Assembly: GCF_000382205.1 (NCBI RefSeq) | Contig: NZ_KB907787.1 | Span: 659,176-723,175, forward strand | From: Dyadobacter beijingensis DSM 21582 | Lineage (GTDB): Bacteria > Bacteroidota > Bacteroidia > Cytophagales > Spirosomataceae | DNA: 64,000 nucleotides | Direction: 5' to 3' | Part shown: positions 26,116-34,458 of the stretch, piece after piece | Layout of the letters: each line of letters begins with the position of its first letter | Position numbering within the stretch: position 1 is the stretch's first letter | Translations under genes and position numbers: made by a program | Notes under the pieces: model-generated | Told to the model about the DNA's origin: nothing | Seen by the model: only the letters and a program-made list of their open reading frames with translations | Databases searched by the model: none

Positions 26116-27957
26116 ATGTGCGGAATTGTGGCTTATGTTGGAAGCAGAGAGGCATATCCTTTAATTTTAAAAGGATTGAAGCGACTCGAATATCGTGGTT
26201 ACGACAGCTCGGGGATTGCTTTACTCGAAAATGGTAAATTGAATATTTACAAGAAGAAGGGAAAGGTAACGGACCTCGAATCCGAGCTGAAAGAAAAGAA
26301 GCTTCCCGCAACGATCGGCATTGGCCACACACGCTGGGCCACCCATGGGGAACCCAACGACGTGAATGCCCACCCGCACTATTCCAACAACCGCAGATTA
26401 TCGATCATCCACAACGGGATTATCGAGAACTACGCGGCGATCAAACAGAACCTGATCGGCAAAGGCCACCAATTCCTCAGCGATACGGATACCGAGGTGC
26501 TGATCCATTTTATTGAAGACGTGCAGAAAGAAACCGGGGCGTCGCTCGAAGCAGCTGTGCGGCTGGCATTGAAGGAAGTGGTCGGTGCCTATGCTATCGT
26601 GGTGATGTCGGTGGACCATCCCGGCCAGCTCATTGCGGCCCGCAAAGGCAGCCCACTCGTAATAGGCGTAGGCGAAAACGAGTATTTCCTGGCCTCCGAC
26701 GCCACGCCGATCGTGGAATATACCAAAGACGTGGTATACCTCGACGATTACGAAGTGGCCGTTATCAGCGAGGGCAAGCTGAGCATCCAGCACCTGGAAA
26801 GCACCACCGAGACCATTCCCTACATTCAAAAACTCGAAATGGAGCTCGAAACCATCGAAAAAGGCGGTTACGACCATTTCATGATCAAGGAAATTTTCGA
26901 GCAGCCCCGCTCCATCGCGGACTCGATGCGCGGACGCCTCCGTGCGGACGACGCGCACCTGCAACTCGGCGGTTTGAACGATTACCTCGACAAGCTGGCC
27001 CAATCCGACCGGGTGGTAATCGTCGGCTGCGGTACTTCCTGGCACGCCGGGCTGGTGGCCGAATACCTGTTCGAGGAGCTGGCGCGGATCAATGTCGAGG
27101 TGGAATATGCGTCGGAGTTCCGCTACCGGAACCCGGTCATTAAAGAGAACGACATTGTCATAGCCATTTCACAATCGGGTGAAACGGCGGATACCCTGGC
27201 GGCGATTGAACTCGCCAAGTCCAAAGGGGCTACGATTTTCGGAGTTTGCAACGTCGTGGGCTCGTCCATCGCCCGCGCCACGCACGCAGGCGCCTATACA
27301 CACGCGGGCCCGGAGATCGGTGTGGCCAGTACCAAGGCGTTTACCGCCCAGGTGACTGTGCTCACGCTGATGGCCATTGCCCTAGCGAAGCGCAAAGGCA
27401 CCATTTCGGAGGAAACTTATCGCCAACTGCTGATCGAGCTCGAGACGATCCCGGCGAAGGTGGAAAAGGTGTTTGAAAATGCAGCCAAAATCAAGGAGAT
27501 CGCATTCATATTCACTTATGCCCGCAACTTCATTTACCTCGGGCGCGGTTTCAATTTTCCCGTGGCATTGGAAGGTGCATTAAAGCTCAAAGAAATTTCC
27601 TACATCCACGCAGAAGGTTATCCGGCCGCCGAAATGAAGCACGGCCCTATCGCATTGATCGACGAGGATATGCCGGTGGTATTCCTGGCCACGAAAGACA
27701 GCTCGTACGAAAAAATCGTGTCGAACATCCAGGAAGTGAAAGCCCGTAAAGGCCGCGTAATCGCGATCGTGACGGAGGGTGATACATTGATCCCCGGCAT
27801 GGTCGATTTTGTGATCGAAGTGCCTGATACCCACGAAATTCTGACGCCGCTTGTTTCCGTGATCCCGCTGCAACTGCTCTCGTACTACATTGCAGTCATG
27901 CGGGGCCGGAATGTGGACCAACCAAGAAATCTTGCCAAATCGGTTACCGTAGAGTAA
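26116..27957 (+). CDS. glmS: Glutamine--fructose-6-phosphate aminotransferase (isomerizing)
   Basis: 613 residues starting at MCGIVAYVG, where Cys2 is the glutaminase nucleophile after Met removal. The frame is open further upstream, but the Cys must be N-terminal, so this start is fixed by mechanism. The glutaminase domain shows GYDSSGIA and TRWATHGEPNDVNAHPH. Two SIS sugar-isomerase domains follow (GCGTSWHAG, SQSGETADT, STKAFTAQ), with the C-terminal catalytic tail ending in DQPRNLAKSVTVE. It makes glucosamine-6-phosphate, the entry step for peptidoglycan and LPS amino sugars. No glmS ribozyme is expected in this phylum and none was recognised in the 150-base leader. Confidence 0.97.
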   Translation: MCGIVAYVGSREAYPLILKGLKRLEYRGYDSSGIALLENGKLNIYKKKGKVTDLESELKEKKLPATIGIGHTRWATHGEPNDVNAHPHYSNNRRLSIIHNGIIENYAAIKQNLIGKGHQFLSDTDTEVLIHFIEDVQKETGASLEAAVRLALKEVVGAYAIVVMSVDHPGQLIAARKGSPLVIGVGENEYFLASDATPIVEYTKDVVYLDDYEVAVISEGKLSIQHLESTTETIPYIQKLEMELETIEKGGYDHFMIKEIFEQPRSIADSMRGRLRADDAHLQLGGLNDYLDKLAQSDRVVIVGCGTSWHAGLVAEYLFEELARINVEVEYASEFRYRNPVIKENDIVIAISQSGETADTLAAIELAKSKGATIFGVCNVVGSSIARATHAGAYTHAGPEIGVASTKAFTAQVTVLTLMAIALAKRKGTISEETYRQLLIELETIPAKVEKVFENAAKIKEIAFIFTYARNFIYLGRGFNFPVALEGALKLKEISYIHAEGYPAAEMKHGPIALIDEDMPVVFLATKDSSYEKIVSNIQEVKARKGRVIAIVTEGDTLIPGMVDFVIEVPDTHEILTPLVSVIPLQLLSYYIAVMRGRNVDQPRNLAKSVTVE

Positions 27958-27975
27958 CGGAGGAGGATGCCGGAG

Positions 27976-28007
27976 AGCGAGACTGTCTATGACGGTTTCG
28001 CTTTTTT
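27976..28007 (+). terminator. Terminator after glmS
   Basis: AGCGAGACTGTC (27976-27987) pairs with GACGGTTTCGCT (27991-28002), 12 bp with two G-U pairs and loop TAT, then TTTTTC. Confidence 0.82.
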
Positions 28008-28050
28008 CTTTTCAGGGTTTGGGATAAAATGAATGTAAAACTGTTTTCGT

Positions 28051-28058
28051 TAGTTTTG
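28051..28058 (+). promoter_or_regulatory. Candidate -7 box for gldD
   Basis: TAGTTTTG matches TAnnTTTG 29 bases before the gldD ATG. No TTG at the usual spacing. Confidence 0.4.
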
Positions 28059-28086
28059 CGCAAGTTTGCCAACGGGCCCTATTGAT

Positions 28087-28677
28087 ATGTACAAAACCAT
28101 TGTCGCGATTTTCCTGCCCCTTTCACTGCTGTTTTCAGGTTGTAAAAAAGGGGAGGACCAAACCTACATCCCCAAACCCAAAGGTTATAACCGCATCGAC
28201 CTGCCGGGGCACGCCTACAAGCAGCTTACTGAAAAGCATCCCTACTCTTTCCAGGTTTCGAAATATGCGGTGGTGGAGCCGGATACCTTTAAACTGGCAG
28301 GAAAAGACTGGATTTTTATCAACTATCCGCAGTTCAAGGCCAATATTCAAATTACTTACAAGGCATTGAATAACAATCCCACCTTGCTGAAAGCATTCAT
28401 CGACGACAGCTACAAGCTCGCCAGCAAGCACCAGATCCGCGCGTCGTCCATTCAGGAGCAGCGCGTTCTGGGAAAATCGGGGCGTACGGCCATGCTTTTC
28501 AAGATCGAAGGCGATGTGCCGAGCCCTTACCAGTTTTACACCACCGACAGTACCGGGCATTTTCTACGGGGGGCTATTTATTTTCCAACGGCTACAAAGA
28601 ATGATTCGCTGGCACCGGTAATTGACTATTTGCAGGCCGATATGCTGCAACTGCTCAATACTTTGGAGTGGCGATAA
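28087..28677 (+). CDS. gldD: Gliding motility lipoprotein GldD
   Basis: 196 residues from ATG 28087. The lipobox is FSGC, with Cys at about residue 19. The conserved GldD segment PKPKGYNRIDLPGHAYKQL directly follows, then FQVSKYAVVEPD and a mid-protein IFINYPQFKANIQITYK. GldD is required for gliding in Flavobacterium and is a T9SS-associated lipoprotein; the exact function is not settled. It supports a complete T9SS/gliding gene set in this organism, although other gld genes are outside the window. Confidence 0.9.
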   Translation: MYKTIVAIFLPLSLLFSGCKKGEDQTYIPKPKGYNRIDLPGHAYKQLTEKHPYSFQVSKYAVVEPDTFKLAGKDWIFINYPQFKANIQITYKALNNNPTLLKAFIDDSYKLASKHQIRASSIQEQRVLGKSGRTAMLFKIEGDVPSPYQFYTTDSTGHFLRGAIYFPTATKNDSLAPVIDYLQADMLQLLNTLEWR

Positions 28678-28693
28678 TATTACCTGTCGGCTG

Positions 28694-28724
28694 TTGCGGC
28701 GGAAATGGGAAGGACGTATCTTTG
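28694..28724 (+). promoter_or_regulatory. Promoter of the orphan gene at 28753
   Basis: TTG (28694-28696), exactly 20 bases, TATCTTTG (28717-28724). Full match, 28 bases ahead of the start codon. Confidence 0.75.
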
Positions 28725-28752
28725 AAAGTTAACACCTCAACAACACCTCGAT

Positions 28753-29460
28753 ATGGCCCGCAAACAGCCCAAAAATCAACTCCTTTTAGATTATTCCGTC
28801 CGCGGTAACCGCATTGTCCTGCATTTGGGACAAGTCGAAAGCCGTCGCGCCGCAGATCATCTTTTTGAAGGCTTGGTGAATGGCGACTGGATGATCGAAC
28901 CGGCAGGCGAGGTAGCGGATATTTCCTACGCACAGGACATCGTGCATCAGATCGGGCACAAGCTGCCGTACCCGGAAGGCATCAAAATCGCGCAGCTGCA
29001 CAACGTAGATCCGCATTTTAAAGGCTTTTCAGCCATTTACCATCAGAAAGGATGGGTATTTGTGAATGCGGCTTCAGATATCAACGAGCGCAATTACCAC
29101 ATTCATTTGCTGACGGTTTCCCTTGGCCTGCACACCATTTACGCGAGCGCCACTTCGCTGGCAGCCCGCTCCGAGCAGCTCATTTTTGAAGCATTGCTGC
29201 CGTTTGAAGAAGTAGAGAGCTTTTTCAGGAACGATATTTCCAAAATCCCGGATTTCCTGGCGTCGGATATCGCCAATTTCTTCAAAGTGCCGTTCCCAAT
29301 GGTACTGAAACGTGCATTGGCATTGAAAATCATTAACGACGAGCAATATCGCAGCTTCATGACCGTCAACCCCAGCACCGCTGCCAAGCCACGCGAACTC
29401 TTCTTCTCGAAAGACGGAAGCATCGATGACCTGGAAGCGCAGCTATTTTCGGGCGAATAA
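28753..29460 (+). CDS. Conserved-looking protein of unknown function, possibly an inactive ImmA/IrrE-like fold
   Basis: 235 residues, cytoplasmic, no signal peptide. I do not recognise it with confidence. The order of elements recalls ImmA/IrrE proteins: an N-terminal strand region, a central helix (RNYHIHLLTVSLGLHTIY), and a C-terminal helix-turn segment FFKVPFPMVLKRALALKIIND resembling the ASxFxVSxxAVxxRLxxLGLI region of that family. The zinc motif HExxH is not present; the matching place reads VSLGL. If related, it has lost protease activity. It has its own promoter and converges with the SDR gene, 2 bases between stops. Confidence 0.6.
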   Translation: MARKQPKNQLLLDYSVRGNRIVLHLGQVESRRAADHLFEGLVNGDWMIEPAGEVADISYAQDIVHQIGHKLPYPEGIKIAQLHNVDPHFKGFSAIYHQKGWVFVNAASDINERNYHIHLLTVSLGLHTIYASATSLAARSEQLIFEALLPFEEVESFFRNDISKIPDFLASDIANFFKVPFPMVLKRALALKIINDEQYRSFMTVNPSTAAKPRELFFSKDGSIDDLEAQLFSGE

Positions 29461-29462
29461 AC

Positions 29463-30260
29463 CTAGTTTTTCTTTACGTTCATATTGCTGAGATCGGGCA
29501 GGGGACTTACGGACGTCCAGCCGCCGTCGACGATCAGGCTTTGCCCTGTAATGTGCCCCGAATGCGGCGACAGCAGGAACAATGCCGCATGGGCGATGTC
29601 TTCGCAAATGGCAGGCCGACCCATCGGCGTGATCGCCGACCATGTTTTGGGATAAGTAGGGTCCTCGGCCAATGTCCGTTCCGTTAAAGTGGCGCCGGGG
29701 GCTACGGTGTTAATGGTAATGCCGTGCGGAGAAAGTTCGATGACGAGGTTCTTCGCGAGCATTTCAAGCCCGGCCTTCGTCATCGCATAAGCACCGAGAA
29801 ACTGGTGCGCCTGGTGGCCGACTACGGACGACATGAGCAGTATCCGTCCGCCCGATTTCTGCTTCCGCATTTGCCTGGCCGCTGCCTGAGTGAGCAGGAA
29901 GGAGCCCATCAGGTTCACTTCCAGTACCTTGCGTAAATTTTCCACCGGATATTCAAAGAAATCACCAAAGAGGGTAATGCCGGCGTTGCAAACGGTCAAT
30001 GTCAGCTTGCCAAAGCATTTTACAGCTTCGTCTACCATCGCTTCGATCACTTCGGGCTGGGAAGCGTCGCCAGCGAAGGCCACGCATTCGCCCTCCTTGT
30101 TGCGGATTTTCTTGGCGGCCTCGGCGGCGAGGGCCTTGTCGGTATCGTTGAGGATAACCCCTGCGCCCTGGCAGGCCAGTTGTTTGGCTATTTCAAACCC
30201 GATGCCTTGCCCGGCACCGGTGACGATCGCTACGTGGTTGTCAAAAAGTTGGCTGCTCAT
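29463..30260 (-). CDS. Short-chain dehydrogenase/reductase next to a sugar-acid dehydratase
   Basis: 265 residues from the Met of MSSQLF (30260); the longer frame to 30299 has no clear support. Classical SDR motifs are intact: cofactor loop TGAGQGIG, NAG in VCNAGIT, catalytic Ser in LLMSSVVG and Tyr-x-x-x-Lys in AYAMTKAG. The Asp after the second strand (LNDTD) suggests NAD over NADP. It starts 57 bases after the dehydratase gene on the same strand. Inference: the pair oxidises and dehydrates a pentose or related sugar acid. Substrate not provable from sequence. Confidence 0.85.
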   Translation of the reverse strand: MSSQLFDNHVAIVTGAGQGIGFEIAKQLACQGAGVILNDTDKALAAEAAKKIRNKEGECVAFAGDASQPEVIEAMVDEAVKCFGKLTLTVCNAGITLFGDFFEYPVENLRKVLEVNLMGSFLLTQAAARQMRKQKSGGRILLMSSVVGHQAHQFLGAYAMTKAGLEMLAKNLVIELSPHGITINTVAPGATLTERTLAEDPTYPKTWSAITPMGRPAICEDIAHAALFLLSPHSGHITGQSLIVDGGWTSVSPLPDLSNMNVKKN

Positions 30261-30317
30261 TGCAATATTGAATTTGTCGGCGGTAATGCGGTCGTACATG
30301 CCGCATTACCGGCCTGT

Positions 30318-32036
30318 TTAATGCGAATCTCTCGTTACCTGATCCCCGGAGCCTCCGCGGAGGAAATCGAGGTCGGCGCCTTCATGCGCCTGTGTCACGT
30401 GGTTGATGTGCAAATGCACGTAACCACGGTTATAGCCCAGTTCGAGCGGCTTCCAATGCTGGCGGCGGCGCGCCAGTTCTTCGTCGGATACTTCCAGGTG
30501 CAGCTTTCTGTTTTCTACATCCAGTTCGATATAGTCGCCGTCCTGCACCAATGCAAGGTTGCCGCCTACCGCCGCTTCCGGTGACACGTGCAAAATTACC
30601 GTTCCGAAGCCGGTACCGCTCATGCGGCCGTCGGAAATGCGTACCATGTCGATCACGCCCTGTGCCAGCAGCTTCTTGGGTAACGACATATTACCCACCT
30701 CCGGCATGCCCGGATAGCCTTTCGGCCCTACATTTTTCAATACTAAAATACTGTTTTCATCCACATCGAGCTCAGGGTCGTCGAGACGGGCCTTGTAATC
30801 GTCGATATCCTCGAACACGATCGCCTTGCCGCGGTGCTGCATCAGTTCCGGTTTCAGCGAAGCAGATGGCTTGATCACCGCGCCGTTCTCGCACAGGTTC
30901 CCACGCACGACGGCCAGTCCCGTCAGGTCTTTGATTGGCTCTTCCATCGTACCGATCACCTCCGGGTTGAAGCATTCCGCGCTTTCGGAGTTTTCGGCCA
31001 TCGTTTTGCCATTAGCCGTGATTACCGACTGATGCAGCATTCCGCTCAGTTCCTTGATCACCACCGGCAGGCCGCCCGCATAATAGAAATCTTCCATAAA
31101 ATACCCGCCAGAAGGTTGCAGGTTGAGCAGGAGCGGCACTTTTTTACACAAATCATTGAAATCATCCAGGTTGAGGTCCACGCCGATGCGGCCCGCGATC
31201 GCGAGCAGGTGGATCACAAAGTTGGTGGAGCCGCCAATGGCCGCATTGATCATGATCGCATTCTCGAATGCTTCGCGGGTCAGGATTTGCGACAGGCGCA
31301 GGTCTTCCTTCACCATATCCACAATGCGCCGGCCCGACAAATGCGCGAGGACTTTCCGCCGCGAATCCGCCGCCGGGATGGCTGCATTCTCGGGCAATGT
31401 CAATCCGAGCGATTCCACCATACAAGCCATCGTAGATGCCGTGCCCATGACCGCGCAGTGGCCGTCGGAACGGCACATACAGGCTTCGGCGGTGTAGAGC
31501 TCTTCCTGCGTGAGCTCGCCCTTGCGGTGAAGCTCGCTGAAACGCCAGACGTCGCTGGTGCCGATGGTTTTGCCCCGGTAGCGACCGGTGAGCATTGGCC
31601 CGCCGGACACGACGATGGTCGGGATGTTCACGCTCGCTGCGCCCATCACGAGCGACGGCGTGGTTTTGTCGCAGCCGCAGAGTAGTACCACGCCGTCGAT
31701 CGGGTTGGCCCGGATCGATTCTTCCACGTCCATGCTTGCCAGGTTGCGGTAGAGCATCGCCGTGGGTTTGATGAGCGTTTCACCCAATGACATCACCGGG
31801 AATTCCAGCGGAAACCCGCCTGCTTCCCACACACCGCGCTTTACCGACTCGGCGAGCTCGCGGAAATGCCCGTTGCAGGGCGTCAGCTCCGAAAATGTAT
31901 TACAAATGCCGATCACCGGCCGTCCTTCAAACTCGTCAGCGGGATAACCCTGGTTTTTCATCCAGGCGCGGTAAATGAACCCGTCCTTACCCGATTTGCC
32001 AAACCAGCCCCTGCTGCGCAACTTGTTTTCTCCCAT
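30318..32036 (-). CDS. IlvD/Edd family sugar-acid dehydratase (L-arabinonate/xylonate-type)
   Basis: 572 residues. The iron-sulfur ligands of the family are visible: Cys54 in TPCNGH, Cys122 in GCDKTTP and Cys194 in DGHCAVMGTASTM. The N-terminus RSRGWFGKSGKDGF and the NTFSELTPCNGHFR block fit the pentonate dehydratase branch rather than true IlvD of branched-chain synthesis. The C-terminal SDGRMSGTGFG is the conserved Mg and substrate segment. It removes water from an aldonic acid to give a 2-keto-3-deoxy acid. It is paired with the SDR gene downstream. The alternative, dihydroxy-acid dehydratase, is less likely because no ilv genes adjoin. Confidence 0.85.
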   Translation of the reverse strand: MGENKLRSRGWFGKSGKDGFIYRAWMKNQGYPADEFEGRPVIGICNTFSELTPCNGHFRELAESVKRGVWEAGGFPLEFPVMSLGETLIKPTAMLYRNLASMDVEESIRANPIDGVVLLCGCDKTTPSLVMGAASVNIPTIVVSGGPMLTGRYRGKTIGTSDVWRFSELHRKGELTQEELYTAEACMCRSDGHCAVMGTASTMACMVESLGLTLPENAAIPAADSRRKVLAHLSGRRIVDMVKEDLRLSQILTREAFENAIMINAAIGGSTNFVIHLLAIAGRIGVDLNLDDFNDLCKKVPLLLNLQPSGGYFMEDFYYAGGLPVVIKELSGMLHQSVITANGKTMAENSESAECFNPEVIGTMEEPIKDLTGLAVVRGNLCENGAVIKPSASLKPELMQHRGKAIVFEDIDDYKARLDDPELDVDENSILVLKNVGPKGYPGMPEVGNMSLPKKLLAQGVIDMVRISDGRMSGTGFGTVILHVSPEAAVGGNLALVQDGDYIELDVENRKLHLEVSDEELARRRQHWKPLELGYNRGYVHLHINHVTQAHEGADLDFLRGGSGDQVTRDSH

Positions 32037-32151
32037 TATTTCGCCATTTTTTGTATCTCATCAGAAAAGGAGCACGGCAGTAAAAACTAATTCCGGCCGC
32101 CCTTTAAAATAAAAAATCGTATATTCGGCTAACACGTGCCCGCTAGTATCC

Positions 32152-33402
32152 ATGCTTTTTTTTAGAAATTATAAACTGTTGCTCCTCTTGTCTTTACAGC
32201 TGGCAGCCCTGCCGATCCACGCTCAATATCACGCGGATAATTTCATTGAAAAATTACTGAAAAAGCATCCCGAACGATTCTCGGCGATCCTGCAAAACCC
32301 TGAACAATACAAAGTCCAGATCCTTTACACGAAGATCGACCGTAATAAAAACAACGTCCCGCATTTTACTACGCATGGTTACCGCGTCAATACCGGCGAA
32401 TATTTTTATCCGGCCAGTACCGTTAAGCTACCGGCGGTAGCGCTGGCATTCGAGAAGCTGAACAAGCTGGGAATCGACAAGTACACGCCGATGTACACCG
32501 ATGCCGTCCGGCCGGAGCAAACGGCCGTAAAAGCGGATACGAGTTCCGAGGACGGGCTGCCTTCGGTGGCGCATTATGCCAAGAAGATATTGCTCGCGAG
32601 CGATAACGACGCGTTCAACAGGCTCTACGAATTTATCGGCCAGCAGGAGTTCAACGACAGCCTGCATCAAAAGGGCTTCACCAGCAGCCGCATTCTCCAC
32701 CGCCTCGATTCGCCCATCGGGCCGGAAAATAACCGGTATACCAATCCCATCCGGTTTGAAAAGGACGGCAAAATCGTCTTTCAGCAGCCCGCGAAATATG
32801 ATGAAAAGGAATACAATGCGCCAGGTCCCATTCTGTTAGGCAAAGGTTATATGAAAGACGGGGCGCTCGTGAACGAGCCGTTTGATTTTACCAAAAAGAA
32901 CTTCTTCCCGCTCGAAGAACAGCACCGGCTGCTAAAAACGCTCTTCTTCCCCGACCAGGTGCCGGCTTCGCAGCGGTTCAATCTCACCGAGGACGATTAC
33001 CGGTTTATGTACCAGTACATGTCGCAATTTCCCGTGGAAACGAGCTATCCGGCGAGTTATACCGACGATTACTATGATGGTTTCGTGAAATTCCTGCTTT
33101 TCGGGGCTACTAAAACGCGCCTGCCGCGGCATATAAGGCTTTTCAACAAATGCGGGGACGCATATGGCTTCCTGCTCGACAATGCCTACATCGCCGACTT
33201 CGAGAAGGGGATAGAGTTCATGGTAACGGCGGTGATCTACTGCAATGAGGACGGCGTTTTCAACGACGACAAGTACGACTATGAAACCGTAGGCTTCCCG
33301 TTCATGGCTAACCTGGGGAAGACGTTTTTTGAATACGAACTAAGCCGCAAACATGCCAACAGGCCCGATCTGAGCCGTTTCGAAGTGCAATACGATAAAT
33401 GA
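32152..33402 (+). CDS. Exported class A beta-lactamase-like serine hydrolase
   Basis: 416 residues with a signal peptide ending IHAQ. The three motifs of the penicilloyl serine transferase fold are seen: Ser89-Thr-Val-Lys92 (SxxK), Ser150-Asp-Asn152 (SDN), and a late KCG at the KTG position (FNKCGDAYGF). It is longer than true class A beta-lactamases (about 290 residues), with an insertion between the SDN and KCG motifs. The Cys in place of Thr in the third motif argues against a classic lactamase. Likely a periplasmic serine hydrolase of unknown substrate. Its stop abuts the convergent merC-type gene with no gap. Confidence 0.8.
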   Translation: MLFFRNYKLLLLLSLQLAALPIHAQYHADNFIEKLLKKHPERFSAILQNPEQYKVQILYTKIDRNKNNVPHFTTHGYRVNTGEYFYPASTVKLPAVALAFEKLNKLGIDKYTPMYTDAVRPEQTAVKADTSSEDGLPSVAHYAKKILLASDNDAFNRLYEFIGQQEFNDSLHQKGFTSSRILHRLDSPIGPENNRYTNPIRFEKDGKIVFQQPAKYDEKEYNAPGPILLGKGYMKDGALVNEPFDFTKKNFFPLEEQHRLLKTLFFPDQVPASQRFNLTEDDYRFMYQYMSQFPVETSYPASYTDDYYDGFVKFLLFGATKTRLPRHIRLFNKCGDAYGFLLDNAYIADFEKGIEFMVTAVIYCNEDGVFNDDKYDYETVGFPFMANLGKTFFEYELSRKHANRPDLSRFEVQYDK

Positions 33403-33798
33403 TCAGCGGGTGCGGAACTTCAACCGCGGGGCGATCTGGCAAATGTAAAGGTTGATGAGGTGGCCGACGATCAGCAGCCCGGAACCCACGTAACCCAGCC
33501 ACGCAAATACCTGGTGACGGCCTTCGAAGATCAGCGAAACGGAGAAAATGGCCAATGCGCTCCAAAGTAAAACGCGGATGCCGATCGAGCGATGGTCGCG
33601 CGTGGCGTAGTACACGGCGATACCATTGATGAGGATAAAGAGGTAATCGAGCGAAATGAGGCCGATATGCGCGTGGTTATGCGTCGCTACCGACGAGCCC
33701 AGCGCCAATGCAGGAACCAGTATGCAATGGATAATGCACAACACGGACCCTAAGATCCCAATGTAGTCGGCCCTGCCATGTGAGTGTACTGCTTTCAT
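33403..33798 (-). CDS. MerC-domain membrane protein under Zur-like operators
   Basis: 131 residues with four predicted membrane segments. The MerC signature cysteine pair is in SVLCIIHCILVPAL, and a His-rich loop THNHAHIG follows. MerC proteins carry mercury in resistance operons; in Bacteroidetes stand-alone copies are common without mer genes. Here it is divergent from a Fur-family repressor and shares a promoter and operator layout with the TonB receptor gene 3.6 kb away. It is therefore more likely part of uptake or homeostasis of an essential metal, probably zinc. That is an inference from regulation. Confidence 0.82.
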   Translation of the reverse strand: MKAVHSHGRADYIGILGSVLCIIHCILVPALALGSSVATHNHAHIGLISLDYLFILINGIAVYYATRDHRSIGIRVLLWSALAIFSVSLIFEGRHQVFAWLGYVGSGLLIVGHLINLYICQIAPRLKFRTR

Positions 33799-33805
33799 TT
33801 CCTAC

Positions 33806-33822
33806 ATACAATAATGTTGCAA
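33806..33822. promoter_or_regulatory. Proximal Zur/Fur-type operator, merC promoter
   Basis: ATACAATAATGTTGCAA fits TTGCAAC-N3-GTTGCAA with a perfect right half and 4 of 7 in the left. The right half overlaps the -7 box. Confidence 0.55.
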
Positions 33823-33850
33823 AAATAACACCCTCGCTTCGAACTTGCAA
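33820..33850 (-). promoter_or_regulatory. Promoter of merC-type gene
   Basis: Minus strand: TTG (33850-33848), 20 bases, TATTTTTG (33827-33820). Identical -7 box and spacing to the TonB receptor promoter. Both boxes are covered by operator copies. Confidence 0.75.
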
Positions 33851-33861
33851 CGGGGTTGCAG
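33845..33861. promoter_or_regulatory. Distal Zur/Fur-type operator, merC promoter
   Basis: TTGCAACGGGGTTGCAG is the inverted repeat TTGCAAC-N3-GTTGCAA with one mismatch at the last base. It overlaps the -33 TTG of the merC promoter. Confidence 0.65.
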
Positions 33862-33911
33862 AATATTTTTCTCTTGTGGTTCGTCAATTCCTGAAAGTGT
33901 AATCGGAATCC

Positions 33912-33943
33912 TTGGAATTTGAACCGGTTAGAACTTAACTTTG
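33912..33943 (+). promoter_or_regulatory. Promoter of the zur-like gene
   Basis: TTG (33912-33914), 21 bases, TAACTTTG (33936-33943). It is clear of the operators, which end 50 bases upstream, so the repressor gene may be constitutive. It also fixes the translational start at 33991 instead of 33919. Confidence 0.7.
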
Positions 33944-33990
33944 GCAGGAAAGGTTTTAGAAGGGAGGATTTTATCAAACTGTTGGAAACA

Positions 33991-34401
33991 ATGGACCAGT
34001 TAAGGGAAACGCTGAAAGTACACCACCTGCGCACCACCACGTGTCGCGAAGACGTGCTTTCGACTTTTATCAATAGAAAGAATGCATTGTCGCACGGGGA
34101 CCTGGAAGGCGCGTTGGGAGAGAGTTACGACCGTGTGACGATATACAGAACGCTGAAAACATTCCTCGAAAAAGGTATTATCCACAAGGTGCTCGACGAC
34201 GAGGGCCTGCGCTACGCATTGTGCTCGCACAGCTGCTCCGAAGAAAAGCACCAGCATGATCACATCCATTTCAAATGCAGCTCCTGCGGCGAAACCAACT
34301 GCCTCGAAAACCTGCATATTCCCGCCGTGAGCCTGCCGGACGGGTACCATCCCGAGAATTTCAACCTGCTGATACAGGGCATTTGCCCGAAATGCAACTA
34401 A
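33991..34401 (+). CDS. zur: Fur-family repressor, Zur-like
   Basis: 136 residues from ATG 33991. The winged-helix DNA-binding part includes SYDRVTIYRTLKTFLEKGIIH, and a His-rich segment CSHSCSEEKHQHDHIHF follows. Structural zinc pairs are CSSC and a C-terminal CPKC. The short length and the two CxxC pairs fit the Zur side of the family better than Fur; a separate Fur-type gene is at 48.4 kb. Its likely targets are the paired TTGCAAC-N3-GTTGCAA sites ahead of merC and the TonB receptor gene. The metal identity is inferred. Confidence 0.78.
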   Translation: MDQLRETLKVHHLRTTTCREDVLSTFINRKNALSHGDLEGALGESYDRVTIYRTLKTFLEKGIIHKVLDDEGLRYALCSHSCSEEKHQHDHIHFKCSSCGETNCLENLHIPAVSLPDGYHPENFNLLIQGICPKCN

Positions 34402-34441
34402 ACAAAAATGGATCAGTCAACCGGCTGATCCATTTTTGTTT
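34402..34441. terminator. Bidirectional terminator after zur and the lipoprotein gene
   Basis: ACAAAAATGGATCAG (34402-34416) pairs perfectly with CTGATCCATTTTTGT (34425-34439), 15 bp with an 8-base loop, A-run on one side and T-run on the other. It serves both convergent genes. Confidence 0.88.
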
Positions 34442-34458
34442 CACTCCAATTTCACGGT

